From Aquatica leii (lineage: Eukaryota > Arthropoda > Insecta > Coleoptera > Lampyridae): a stretch of DNA of 64,000 nt. Both the position numbers and the translations under genes were made by a program. The notes under the pieces were generated by a model. It was given only the letters and a program-made list of their open reading frames with translations, was not told where the DNA came from and did not search any database. Below are positions 1 to 12,171 of this stretch, one piece after another. Each line of letters begins with the position of its first letter. The first letter of the stretch is position 1. The stretch lies in NCBI GenBank assembly GCA_035610365.1, contig CM069432.1, positions 24,366,354 through 24,430,353 of the forward strand, read 5' to 3'.

Positions 1-3000
1 ATAGGACGCCATCAGTAGAATTACACCACACAAAAGAAATTGCGCCTTCATTAATCCATGAGAACAAAGAAATCTACTATATGACTTTGGTTAGAAAATA
101 TTCAGTTACGTCGTTCTACGAATGCGACATTCGAGCGGATTTATAAGAGATTTCAATCTGTTGCCGCGACATCCATAACAAACTCATAAGACAAAACAAA
201 CCGGAAGACCTTCCCTAGAAGGTCAACTACTATTGCGCCCTCTGCGTGCATAAAGTCGAAGAATATTATTCGAGGTCGGTGATGGCAAAGTTGTCTATCC
301 ATCACATGAAATCATGACGAAATACCAATAATAGTCGTTACGGATTCACCCCTAGCAAGAAGTGAGACCCACGTCGAAATAAATCCGAACGGAGTCGTAA
401 AGATGACTTAGAGGGGAACTTGTAATGGAGTTCGTCAGCACTAAACAACCACATTGAAAACCGAAACCCAACCCAGGAACCGAAACCTACAGAGAAACCC
501 AACACAACAGTCAAAGAAAAGGTATTATAAAGTTCCCTAAAATCAATCAAACCTGATTTGGACTAGGGACGCATAAAGCAAAATAATACTGCCTAAAAAA
601 CAAAACTCTAGAGAACTTAGAAGGCGAATATCACGAACCTAAACGTGCTAGTTAAAGCCACCAAAAGGTGATTCCGGGTATGAATGATCAACGAGACGTT
701 TTACTAAGTGAGCAGAGACGACCAAAGAAACCAAAAGAAAAAAAGAAGAGCAGAAAAAGAAAGAAGTTTAGACTAGCGTTAAGGACCTAAAGCCCTAAAA
801 ACCCAATAAAATCCCAACCCCAGTCATTAAGCAAACCTCAGAAAAAAATTCCAAAGAAAGTAACCCCTAATAGAAAAAAACCCACCTAAGCAACCCCAGG
901 GACAAAATCCCAGTATTAGAAATCCTAAGAGAAGGAAATAAAGAAATAGAAATAAGAAAACGTCATAATAATCTGTTGCTAATCGAATGCTCGTAGATCA
1001 TCGATTGCTGTGCTGGACTGTCACAATAAGACGTAGAAGCCGATTAACGGAATAGAGTACTCCTAGAAAAACCAAAGAAAAAATAGTAGAAGAGATATCA
1101 TAAGAATGACTACCCACATCCAAACAAACCGACCAAGCGGACATACATACAGTACCGAAAAGCGGAGTGGTAGTCTGTCTCAGGTTTCAGACCTACCCAA
1201 CAACAAAATGACTCACTAAACCTGTTACGTGCATAAATTTAAATAATGCACTACCCTGTATATTGGTTTAATTAAAAATTACTTTTCTATTTCTCGACGC
1301 CATCTATCGGGTTCGTTGGTCTCTTCGTATTGAGTAGACGATATCCGGTGAAATACGGGCATTTTGACTTTAACATCGTTCATGTTATAACCCATGTATG
1401 CGTGAATTGAAAATCGTTTTCTCAAAACATCCACGTGTTGGGACACGATGGGTAATAACAGTCTTCTTATTTAACTAATTTAATCCACGCAGGCGCCATG
1501 TGCTACCCCCTAAATATGGGTATTCTTGTCGTAATTTAAAATCTACAAGGGAAAATTATAATTTCATTACGATCGTAAAGTATTCGAGTCGTCACCGGCC
1601 GTTCCACCACGTTCTGGCACATGTTTCTATTCGATAACGAATTATGAGGGATTAACATCGACAAATACTTTCATGGGACGAGTATAACTTTATCTATAAG
1701 GCCTACGGTTAAAACTAAATAAACCGAAGACAATCACGTTTTTGCGAGATTCTACTCATGCGGCAAACACCTGCGAAACCAACTTTCATTGAAGGTGTAC
1801 AACAGCATTCGACAATCGGGTTATGTTATGTGTACTTTCTTTAGCAATAATTAACCATTTTTGTAGATCTTAATTTCGTAAGGCATTGGTTTGACACGAT
1901 TTGCTACTCAAATTTATTTCAGGCCCACTTGCCGGGGAAAACGTTTTCTTCGACCAAGGAGTTACTGGATTGTGGGTAAGTTTATTTATTTATTTGATCG
2001 CTGTCAGAAAAGTCGCTCACGAAACGTTAGCTAGTGTTAATTCCGTAATTACTGTCATTGCTTTATTACCATTAAGATAGTATCATTAATTATTTTGTGT
2101 GTTTCGCATGCTGCGTACAACCAATATTTACTACGAAAGTTTAGTGTTAATTCAGTAATTGCTATCATTGTTTTATTACCATTAAGGTAGTATCATTAAT
2201 TATTTTGTGCGTTTCGCATGCTTTGTACAAACAATATTTACTACACAATTTTCTTCGCTGTTCGCTTCAACTTAACTTACCTAGGTATTGTGTGTTGCCG
2301 ATACTGCTGACATTTATGTACTGAAAATTTGATATCTTTGTGTTAATCATCGACGTTACTAAATTAAAATTGTTATACTGGTTAATCTTTCTTTTATGGC
2401 AACATACCTTTCTCTTTTGATCGTCGTTACCTAGTAACAAACTTTGGCTACTCGAACATCAGAGTAATAAGGATTACGAACCTCAAATTTAGTTACAAGT
2501 TTGGACCGTCTGTCGTGATCGAGGCAGAAGTGTTATCTTGGATCAGATCTGACGCCCTTAAGCATACTTCCTGTGAACCTCCCCTACCTCCGACTGTGTG
2601 AGTTGGCCGTACAAGGTTCGTAAGACATAAAGCTTGTAACAAACCCAATCCAACAACAGAAAGAAGAAACTTAGAAAGAAGAAGCATATTTGCAGTAAAC
2701 ACTCCAGAGAAAAAGTTAGCGAAAGGAAAGAAGCAAGTGTCCAAGCAACTCAAGAGAAAAAAAAGCAAAAAAAAGACAGAAAGACAGAAAGAGAAAAGAG
2801 AGTACAGATGTCGTGGTACGGCTCGACTATCTCTCCTTAGATAATCGACCCAAAATGACCCAGCCTACTGCTCAACCAACCACCCGAAAGGCAAACTTTG
2901 AGGAGAAAAAAGAAAGAAAGAGACGTGGCATGTAGCTGAAAACCAAGCAAGAAAAAAATAGAAAAAAAATAAAAAAACAAAAAAGAAACATACGAAGAAA

Positions 3001-4090
3001 GATAGGAGTAGATGTATATGTCTGATTCGTTCTTCGCTCCGTAGAAGAAACGAATAGAGAGACAGTGCCCACCCAACCGCCTAAAAAAGTTTAGAAAGAA
3101 GAGAAAGAGAAAAGAAAAGATATTGTAGTTAGATATAAAACAAATGTGTACTAAATGCTGTTTCCTAAGTAAAAAGTTTACACCAAGACTTTTATGCTGA
3201 CGAGCGGAATAGAAAACCCCAGAACAAAAATCAAAATTTAAAAGCGAAACAAAGAATCCTATAAGTGACAAGGAAAGGGTAGTCTGTCCCAAAATAAAAT
3301 GGGAAAAAAAAAGTTAAACAATTTAATCAAAAGAACAGCAAATCAGTAGCAGCAAATTGGAAGAAAGCAAATGGTATCCGACTTACCACAACCAAAATAA
3401 CAACGAGATAGTTAATAGAATAATATCAAAATTCCAAACACACGAACCAAGATGATACCTAAAAGTCAACAACCCGAAGTCAACAAGCGTTGTTAGAATT
3501 TATGATGCTTGCGACGCCGATGCAAGAAAACAAACGATCGAAAGAAAGAGGCGTCGATGCATTAGCAGAAGAAACCAAAAAACTCGATAAAAAAGAGAAA
3601 GAAGCAGCTGTTAGATCTTGAGCAAGTGTAGTATCTTTACGCAGATGTGTAAAAGACCTAATAGCAACAATATTGTTAGAACGCTTCATAGTACCTGGCA
3701 ATAAGCGAAAATGCGATTTATTAGTATTGTTTCGTCGTGAGTTGCAACATCAAGACTGTATATACTCAGCAATCGTGGATCTCATATGCGGCCAGTACAA
3801 GTAAGAGCAAAGACCGTGGTCACTCTTAAATGGAAGAGGGTGATAATAGATCAGCTGTTTGTGTTGATCTGATGGAACTAATTTCCACAAACAAGAATCA
3901 GACAGAGATTTTGCACAATACATCAACGAGAGTAACGTCGAGAAAAATCAGAAGCTTTAGCAATGAGACCTAAATACCAAAGGTCAGTAGTAGGCCGAAT
4001 AATCTTAGCAACCGAAAAAAAAATTGGAGGAAGAGAGGCTAAAGAACGAACAGGTCGTAAAACTTTCTCAGCTTTTTATTATAAAGTGTG
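1..4090 (-). mobile_element. Degenerate LTR retroelement interior (gag end, integrase, downstream region), copy C
   Basis: On the minus strand this T-rich stretch aligns by eye with the plus-strand element at 44026-49985. The region around 3100-3300 matches 46980-47270, 2840-3080 matches 48960-49230, and 700-1100 matches 49390-49560. At about 3760-3900 (minus) it encodes a degenerate integrase zinc-binding region ending in LYWPHMRSTIAEYIQS, the HHCC-type segment of retroelement integrases. Just before it (3900-4080) lies the linker that normally follows RNase H (PTTDLWYLGLIAKASDF). No reverse transcriptase motif is visible between that linker and what looks like the gag end. Stops and frameshifts are common, so nothing here is likely to be translated. 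A solo LTR at 1223-2641 splits the copy, and the element runs off the left edge of the window. Element identity is by inference from shared order and motifs. Confidence 0.6.
1223..2641 (+). mobile_element. Solo LTR, family A, copy 1
   Basis: A 1419-bp unit begins TGTTACG and ends CTTGTAACA, the TG...CA ends of an LTR. It is flanked by a perfect 4-bp target duplication AACC (1219-1222 and 2642-2645). Copies at 7010-8421 and 31600-33017 share its start, its end block (ACCTCCGACTGTGTGAGTTG) and internal blocks. There is no internal retroelement sequence attached; the DNA on both sides belongs to the older minus-strand element it landed in. Orientation is provisional: a shared ACTGGAT...GTAAGT block also occurs downstream of the LTR start in the plus-strand element at 44026. 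Confidence 0.85.
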
Positions 4091-5061
4091 TTAAAATTTT
4101 AATGTGTCATTACAAATACGCAAAATGAAGTTTTATATACTGACTACGCATATTTCTTTATAGAAGAATAATATTCAAATTTATTCTGAGTACATCTGTC
4201 GTCAATGCCCTGATTGTTTAGAAGATGTTTAGTAAGTATTACAGAATTTAGACGGCAGCTAGCTTACCTCCGGTTCATGTCGCTAATCAACACAAGATGC
4301 AGAAAAAGACAATATTTACGTTTTAAAAAAACTGCGTAGATTGATTATTTTTTGTTGTAAAGATTGTCAAGGTCAATTTGTATTTTGTTTGATAATTTCA
4401 ATGCAGCACATTGAAGTAAAATAGGAAAATCCGATAGAGCATAGAAATCATCAAACACCCCAATAACTTTAATAGTGGTCATGGTTTTGAACTATCCTTT
4501 GCGATCGTAACCCAATCAAAATTGAGCTTAACCAGCTGTGATGATACTTCTTCTTTATATACGAAGACTACTTCTTCTTAAGTCACGTTTATGGAGTTTA
4601 GAATCTGATTTCGTTCACAAGTTGATTACCTAACTCTGTAGTGGTTCTCTGTTAGATTTTCGTTTGCTTTATCAAGTTTACCGTTTTCTTTCTTACCTTT
4701 TCAGATGTTAGAATCTGGCTTGGTTCACACGTTGACTACCTAATTTTTGAAAGGTTTACGAAAATGGACAAAACGTTGGCAACAACGACACGGTCCAAAC
4801 CCGGAAGACGTTCTCATCTTAGTATATATTAAGTACGTAAAAGTTTAAAGGTTACTTTATCGCTTTGTGTTGCGGACTTGTATTTTGGATGCAGTCACAA
4901 CCAGATTAATTTTGCTAGTGCGTTATGTGAGACTGCTTTAGTTTGGCATTTAACAAATAAAAATTTTTCCGTTTTGCTATGCGCGTATAAAAGTCTTTAT
5001 TAAATATATTTAGTTTAAACTATAGTAGCTTGTTTTATTTTGGGCAGTGGCAGGGAACATA
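4091..5061. repeat. Spacer with a 110-bp direct duplication and a dispersed repeat end
   Basis: No gene is visible. Two related blocks starting GAATCTG..T..GTTCACA lie 110 bp apart (4601-4633 and 4711-4743), a local direct duplication. At 4768-4821 there is a sequence ending CCGGAAGACGTTCTCATCTTA that recurs, as one arm of a hairpin, at 42090-42140. Confidence 0.55.
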
Positions 5062-5567
5062 CCCTCTGTCCAAGATAAGAATGCACAGCATAGGGATCTT
5101 GAAAACGGTAAAAGATACAGGGTGGCTTAAATTAGAAAAAAGCTGCGTTATTTAGAGTATGTTCACATGCTGCCGCAAAAGTTTTTTTATTGTTTATCGT
5201 TTTCAAAATTCTCAAAAAAATGTGATTTTTTGTATTTTCGTTTCTTTTTCATCTTTTTATTTATTTTAAATGATATTAAAAAACTACCGGCACTTTCTCA
5301 TTGCCACTTTTTAAGCTCTACAAAATAGCGTGTTCAAATTTTTAATCTGACGTTTCGTATCCGAGAAACCGTCATCAACTTTATTTTTTATATGGCCACA
5401 AACAAAGAGACACCCTGTATTCGGTAGCATTATTCATTACAAATTCAACGATGTATCACACATTATGGTTTTAAAGTCAAAAAAGGGGAAAAATGTGAGT
5501 TATAGGGTTTTTTATTTTTTTAAATTAGTAGGCGCTGGTACAATAACAGAAACACAATGTCAAAAAA

Positions 5568-6615
5568 TTATAATAATTGCTCAAATAGGTTGCCATTATT
5601 TTCTAGACACAAGTATGCTCTGTCTACAGAAGAATTCAAAACATGGTCTAACATTTCTGGTGTGATTGTATTAACTGCTGCTAAAACCAATGCCAATAAC
5701 TGTTCTTCATTTTCAAAAGTGGCGTCATACACTTGGTTTTTTAAATAACCCCACAGGAAAAAATCCAATGGGGTTAAGTCAGGTGATCGGGCTGGCCAGG
5801 CTACTTCACTGTGAGTTCCAATGCATTTTCCAGGAAACCTCTGGGACAAATATTCCCGCACATTTCTTGAATTATGCGCTGGGGCACCATCTTGCTGAAA
5901 CCAGCAGTTGTTAACTATAAGTAATGGTAATTCATCCAAGGCATTCTCCAAATCAGTCTGCAGTAGGTCGAGATATCGTTCGGAATTTAAATTGTTGTGA
6001 TAAATAAAAGGTCCTATTATTCTGCCACGCAAAATGCCTACCCACAGATTAAATCCAAATCGATGTTGATGTCTTGCTTCTTTTACTAAAGAAGATTGTC
6101 TGTTGCCCAATAATGTTTGTTACGCCGGTTGAAAATGCCATGCTTTCATCAGACCAAATTACTTTAAAAGGAAAATTTTGATCTTCTTCACATTTTCTGG
6201 TATACCATTCACTTGCTCACCTTCTCTCGTCACCAGGTCTAAGACCCTGGCAAATTCTAAATTTAAAGGGATGCAATTTATTCTTTTGTAAAGTAAACTG
6301 GGCTGTAGATCTAGCTACTCCAGTTCGACGTTCAATTAGTCTTGTCGATATTTCAGGATTTTCAACAACGGTTTGTAAAACAGTAGTCGCCTTTTCTTCG
6401 TTGGATTGTTTTTTACGAGATACAACAAATTTTTTAAATGAACCAAATTCTTTTAAATTAGATACCAAACGTCTAAAAATGGATTTCTGAGGTTGTCTTC
6501 GTTCAAGATAATTATTAGAGTACATCTGTTCAACAGCTACACAATTTTTGCGGCACAAGATGTAACACGTCAACATATCAAATTTTTCTTCGTTTGAGAA
6601 ACTTTCTCTTTCCAT
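5568..6615 (-). pseudogene. Mariner-superfamily transposase (DD41D type), frameshifted
   Basis: This is the cut-and-paste transposase of the surrounding element. The N-terminal part (ATG at 6615, starting MERESFSNEEKF) is a helix-turn-helix region of the DUF4817 type found in insect mariner relatives. The catalytic part carries three acidic motifs: WSDES (near 6145, in the broken segment), FQQDGAPAH, and SPDLTPLDFFLWGYLK. Forty-one residues separate the second aspartate from the aspartate in PLDFF, which gives DD41D and points to the VISITOR/rosa group. A frameshift and stop between about 6110 and 6217 separate the two halves, so the copy is inactive. The stop codon at 5568-5570 is natural for the family, ending after the NLFEQLL tail. 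The family call is from motif spacing, not a search. Confidence 0.85.
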
Positions 6616-7009
6616 GGTAACACTTGTAAATAAATTAAAAGCACGAAGCAACAAACTAACGAATAAGTAACTTTAATAAGAACAAAAGTTAACACACTTC
6701 AAATTCCCGTAAAAACAACTTACACAACACCAAATTGCGTTTTCAACAATAATGTGACAGATAAAACATAAATATTGCGATTATTCCAATGCCTACTAAT
6801 TTAAAAAATAAAAAAACCTTATAAATCACGTTTTTCCCCTTTTTTGGCTTCACAACCATAATGTGTGATACATCGTTGAATTTGTAATTAATAATGCTAC
6901 CAAATACATGGTATCTCTTTGTTTGTGGTCATATAAAAAAATTAAGTTGATGATGGTTTCTCGGATACGAAACGTCGGATTAAAAATTTGAACACGCCAT
7001 TTTGTAGAA

Positions 7010-8421
7010 TGTTACGTGCGAAATTTTCACAACGGAGTACCCCGTGTATCGACTTAAAAATTAGTTTCTGGTTTTGACGCCCTCTGCCGACCTTGTTGGT
7101 TACTGAGAGGCCATTTTGAAGCTATCAACTACGTGAGCCGATCGGTGTCGAGAATCTTGAACTGATTCCTAAGCTTTTAAGGGCATCCCTTGTGATGAAT
7201 ACGAATTTCTAAGTCAATTACGAATTTATTACAATTTGTTCGGCACAGGGTAAGATATTTTGTCTCCAGTTTATTACGATTCCTTCGTAATTTCTGTATT
7301 CATTTGATAGCCGGGTTCGCCACGTTTCAATCACCTGTTCGGTTCAACAAAGAATAATGATGCATAAGTACGATTGATAAATACCGCTACCGAACGTATA
7401 AGCTTTTGGGAGGGCATACTACCTATAAGAAAACGAGGTCTCGACGAGCAATGCGTCGGAGATGTTAATTCTTAGACAACAGTCAATTTTGTAATTACAA
7501 CCAACAGCATTCGATACAATGGGTTTTTATATCGCATTTAATGAATTATTATTACTGATTTTGTAGTTTCCTTTTTCGTGAGTTATTGTGTGAATTGCTA
7601 TTCAATAATTCTTCTAAACTGCCTGTGGGAAAACTTTTTTTTCACACAAGCAAGCACTGGATTGGGTAAGTCAATTTGATTATATTTTTTTCGCTGTCAT
7701 AAAAGTCACTCACGGAACTTTGATTACTGTCGGTGTCTGTAATTACGTTTATTGTTTACATACCAATAAGGTAATTTCAAGTATCATTTAGAGTGTATCG
7801 CATGCTGGGAGTAGACAATATTTATTACGAAATTTACTTCGCTATCTCGACGTAATTTAACTATATGCTTTGTGTGTTGCCAATATGTCTGGCATTTATG
7901 AATCGAGAAATTAGACAATACTCCGGTTAATCTTTTACGTTGCTAATTCAAGGTTTCTACATCTATTAATAATACTTGTTAGTTTGTCTAATGTTTATGA
8001 ATTGAAAACTTCAACATACTTCTGTTAATTTGCTACGTTATTAAACTAAAGTTTTTTATACCTGTTAATTATACTTGTTAATATTTCGAGCATTTATGAG
8101 TGGAGAAATTACATATATTCTTGTTAATTTTCTACGTTAATACATTAAAGTTGTTATACTTGTTAATCTTTCTTTTATGGTAACATACCTTTCTCTTTTA
8201 ATTGTCGTTACCCGTTAACGAATTTTGGCTACCCGAACACCAGAGTAACAAAGATTACAAACCTCAAAATTAGTTACAAGTTTGGACCGTCTGTCGTGAT
8301 CCAGGCAGAAGTGTTAATTAGGTTTGATCTGGCACCCTTAAGTATAATTTCCTTGAACCTTCCCTATCTCCGACTGTGTGAGTTGGCCGTGCAAGGTTCG
8401 TAAGACCTAAAGCTTGTAACA
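7010..8421 (+). mobile_element. Solo LTR, family A, copy 2
   Basis: A 1412-bp LTR with TGTTACG and CTTGTAACA ends, the same family as 1223-2641. It sits in the right inverted-repeat arm of the mariner element. Comparison with the intact left arm gives the empty site TTTTGTAGAGCTT. The flanks are AGAA (7006-7009) and AGAG (8422-8425), a 4-bp duplication with one later substitution. The insertion is therefore younger than the mariner element. Confidence 0.85.
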
Positions 8422-8678
8422 AGAGCTTAAAAAGTGGCAATGAGAAAGTGCCGGTAGTTTTTTATTATCATTTAAAATAAATAAAAAAATGAGAAGAAAC
8501 GAAAATCCAAAAAATCACATTTTTTTGAGAATTTTGAAAACGATAAACAATAATGAACTTTTGCGGCCAGCATGTGAACATACTTTAAATAGCGCAACTT
8601 TTTTCTAATTTAAGACACCCTGTATCTTCTACCGTTTTCAAGATCCCCATGCTGTGCATTCTTATCTTGGACAGGGTG

Positions 8679-11385
8679 TATATCAATAATGCAGTAATTG
8701 AAAAGATTTAACGTCGAAATAAAAAAGCGTATATAGATAGCAGTCTATGAGACCGCACTACGATGACGAAGTAACTATAATTTACTAAAGCGTTTACAGA
8801 TTAATCTGATTGATCCTTTATTCGTAAAGATCCATAAACACAATATCGAATGACATAAACGTAACGTAACAAAATTTCCACATTCAAAACGCACTAAACC
8901 ATAGTAATTTTAGAATGTAACACATCAAAATATTAATGAATATAATGGAAATTCGTAAAAATCATAATCGTAAAAACGCACTGCATAAATCATATAAAGG
9001 AAATGTATATACATATAAAACTAGTTTTTCTTCATACAACAAACGCATTTGAATTAACAACAAAAGCAGAAAGATCATTGTCGGTACAACGACGAATGCA
9101 AAGTAACCACAAATTTAAATTAACACGTGGCGATGCTACTACATGCAGGACGAAAAACCTCCGATTGCATTGGAATGCAACCAAAAAATGGTTATAATTC
9201 GTTGTGCGGAATGATTTGCATACAGAGTAAATACAAAAATTTAGATCAGAGAGAAGTATTCAATAAAAAAATGGGTACATTACAAAACAGAGTAAATTTA
9301 AAACTGCAAATTTAGCATTTAAAATAAATGTTTGTTCAAATAATTGACAAAGAAAATATTACATAAAAATTACTTAAAAGATAGTAAAAATAATAACAAT
9401 AAACCTAAATGCGTCAATTTTCAAATTACAACGTAAAATTGTGCAAAAATTCAACTAATGAATATAAAGTTATCGACTATAAATAATGCAAGCTAAGATA
9501 CCGGGATCTTTTCAAAAGTAAACGTACTGTATTACTACGAAAATTACAAATTTTAATAGTCAATTATTATTATAAGAAATTATTGCATACCTAGGTAAAT
9601 AAGCGATTTCCAATTCTTACGTAAACGTAATCAAAAGAAACCAAGTTATATTGTTAGAATTTTCACTTACATTTTACGTTTTTTTGTAATAATTTGTAAT
9701 AACTTAATTAAAAATACGTAAGCTTTATTAAATTCTTAAAAATCAAGTTTCTTAAAAAGTTAATTACGTCTTTGTAAAAGCTAAACGTTAATTTAAAAAC
9801 AGATGTCTTAAAAAACAGCGCTTAAAAAGAATTTACGAAAACATTCATTGTTTATTTTTCACAATAACTCATTATATTTATTTAAATACATAATCTGTTT
9901 AATCTCCTTGTTTTTTTTCTTTTAAATTTTACTTAAAAAACGCGACAATATTAGTTGACAAAATATTGTAGGGTTTTTCTAACAAACAGAAGTAATAAAA
10001 AGGGACACTAAAGGTTTACGGTTTTTAAATGCGTTTTTATAAGTAACGCAAAAGTCATTGATTAGTTTTTAAAAATTTTATTTTAATTAATAAGCAATAC
10101 CACAATTTGATGTCATTTTATTTTTAATTAAAAAAATTACACACTTAAAATAATATTGAAAGAATAAATAAATTAAATTAAATCAATTAATTTAAAAAAA
10201 ATTTATAATACAGATTGATATTGTATTATAATTTAAAACACGTAAATTAGTCATTTGTCAGAATAAGTGACTAAAATTTCTTAACAATAAATGCAGTAAA
10301 TAGCCTAACGAGGTGTAACAAATAGGTGCGCCGTGTCTATTGAAACTACATTTCCAAGCATTTTCAACTTTCCTAAAAAATATATTTAAACATGTCTCAT
10401 TCAAATTTAAAAACAATAATTAACATTTTTCTAAATAAATTACATTATAAAAATTGTACAACGTGTGTTAAGAAGTATCCCACAATTTACACTAATTAAA
10501 ATGTTCAGTTTAGAATTAATAATAAATTTATTGATTATGTAACTTAAGCTAGTTGAAAATTAGCGTCAAGACAAGCTTGAAGCATAAGCTAACGTTACAT
10601 TAAATATTTAATTAGATTACATTATATCTAGTACAGAAACGTGTTTTTATTTTACGTTGAAATCATAACTTGTTAAGTTTCTGTAATCAAACCTTTACTT
10701 ATTATAATTGTGAAGATGCCTTACGTTGTCTAAATTGTGTCGATAGGCGGTAGCATAGCGTTGTAATAGTATATTAAAGGACTAGTTTTATAAGGGTTCA
10801 TTTTAGCACACGAAACCAAGTTTAGATAGTCGAGTGCGCCGAAATGTCTTTATGATACTATTTTTTCTATTTTGGAAATTATAATAATAAAAAACTATTT
10901 AAACGTAGGCATTGCACTGCTACTAAGTAGGCGGAATGCCTTTTGGACTCAAGACCGCAAACAAGCATTTAAGCGTTTACTTATCTTTTTTTCTAACTTG
11001 GGTAAAATTGTATTATAAGTGTTTCATTATTGACTACAATAACAATATCATTTACGATTCGGTTTCAATATAATGCACGCGAGCACATGTAAATGTGAGC
11101 TTCCGGTAGATTCGCAAGTTGTTGTATCTCAATTCTCTTTTAAAGTGAATAAAATATCTTTTTTATTCATTTTGCTGGAAAGCCATTGACCAAATGTCCT
11201 AATAGAAAAGCCGCCTCTAAATTTCATAATCTGTATTCTAAAAATTGGAAATTGCAGGCTTATTTAAACCATGTCAAAGATATGAGATGAATTATAAAGG
11301 TCTGAAAAGCTTGTTAATAAACTATAAACTGCATTTAAACAAACAAAACATAAATTGAAGGCACGCATCGCCACCGGCACTCCGT
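8679..11385. other. AT-rich spacer without recognised genes
   Basis: Only short chance open frames are present, with no family motifs. A block of about 37 bp at 10684-10720 (TAATCAAACCTTTACTTATT...AGATGCCT) recurs at 20412-20451, so at least one dispersed repeat lies here. Confidence 0.5.
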
Positions 11386-11640
11386 ACAACGCCTAATTAA
11401 CAGTAGTTATCAGCTCCTTGGCTGCAATTTTGTCAACAATCTCATTCACTTGTCGGTTTTCGTAGTCCTGTATAAGGAAAGCGGCAGTTTCAATTCTTTA
11501 CAACATTAGAACACTGTCATATTGTGCAAGTGGTGCTTTAGTGAAGTGCTGTAATTGTTCATGAGATAAGTCAACCAACATATGTATAACAGGCATAAAT
11601 CGGCAGATTGTTTTTGTTTTATTGTTAATTTATAGTCTGG
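11386..11640 (-). pseudogene. Possible coding remnant, unrecognised
   Basis: On the minus strand a stretch reads as plausible protein with a single in-frame stop: LISHEQLQHFTKAPLAQYDS, then after the stop a charged segment containing QDYENRQVNEIVDKIAAKEL. Composition is less AT-biased than its surroundings. I do not recognise the family and no start or splice sites are clear. It could be an exon or TE fragment, or chance. Confidence 0.25.
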
Positions 11641-12171
11641 TCAAGTTAGACATTCGAAGGTGCATAAATTCCCATCAAGCTGAAAGTCAGTAAAATTGTT
11701 TAAAACATAATTAAAAACAACACTTTAAAACTCCCCATCGTTCCGGTACGAGGAAAAAATTTGACTTGAGGTCAAAGGTCAAAAAAATGGGTTTTTCGCG
11801 ATTTTTTGCATAAAGGTAAGTTTTATCGCAAAATTACCTTAGACACAAAATGTAGATCATAAAATTATCTATAAAAAAGGTATTAATAATTTTTTTCCTA
11901 AAAGCTACCGTTTCTGATATATAACGATCCAAAAAGTTGTAAGCGTTATAATATGTACACGTTTCCACGCCACCTCTGAGGTAGTGTACTTAGCGCGTTT
12001 TATTTTAAAGTGGTTTCCCCGTAGGCCTATTCTACAGGTCTGTTGTGATTTTGTTTAATTGGAAACTATTGCAGAAACTATTTATTGATAAAAGCGATGG
12101 AAATTGAAAAGCAGTAAAAAAATTTATTCGTCCGATTCATAACCTTCAATTACTTCTTCTTGTTTATCTTC

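Larger units (their letters stand above)
5062..8678 (-). mobile_element. VISITOR-like (DD41D) mariner transposon with long inverted repeats
   Basis: The ends are inverted copies starting CCCT(C/G)TGTCCAAGATAAGA, each bounded by TA (5060-5061 and 8679-8680), as expected of Tc1/mariner insertions. The inverted similarity continues inward for about 490 bp: 5062-5550 pairs with 8678-8422 plus 7009-6780, the gap being a solo LTR. A second ACACCCTGTAT-like block lies inside each arm near 5410 and 6905, as if an older end were nested in the arm. Without the LTR the element is about 2.2 kb. It encodes the transposase at 5568-6615. Arms this long are unusual for mariner elements. Confidence 0.8.

Noticed and set aside
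2493-3292. Minus-strand frames of 91 and 151 codons
   Set aside because: The first crosses the solo LTR boundary and the second is low-complexity T-rich retroelement sequence; neither is a plausible gene.
9003-9315. Two overlapping short plus-strand frames
   Set aside because: No domain, no codon-use signal, and AT-rich context; chance frames.
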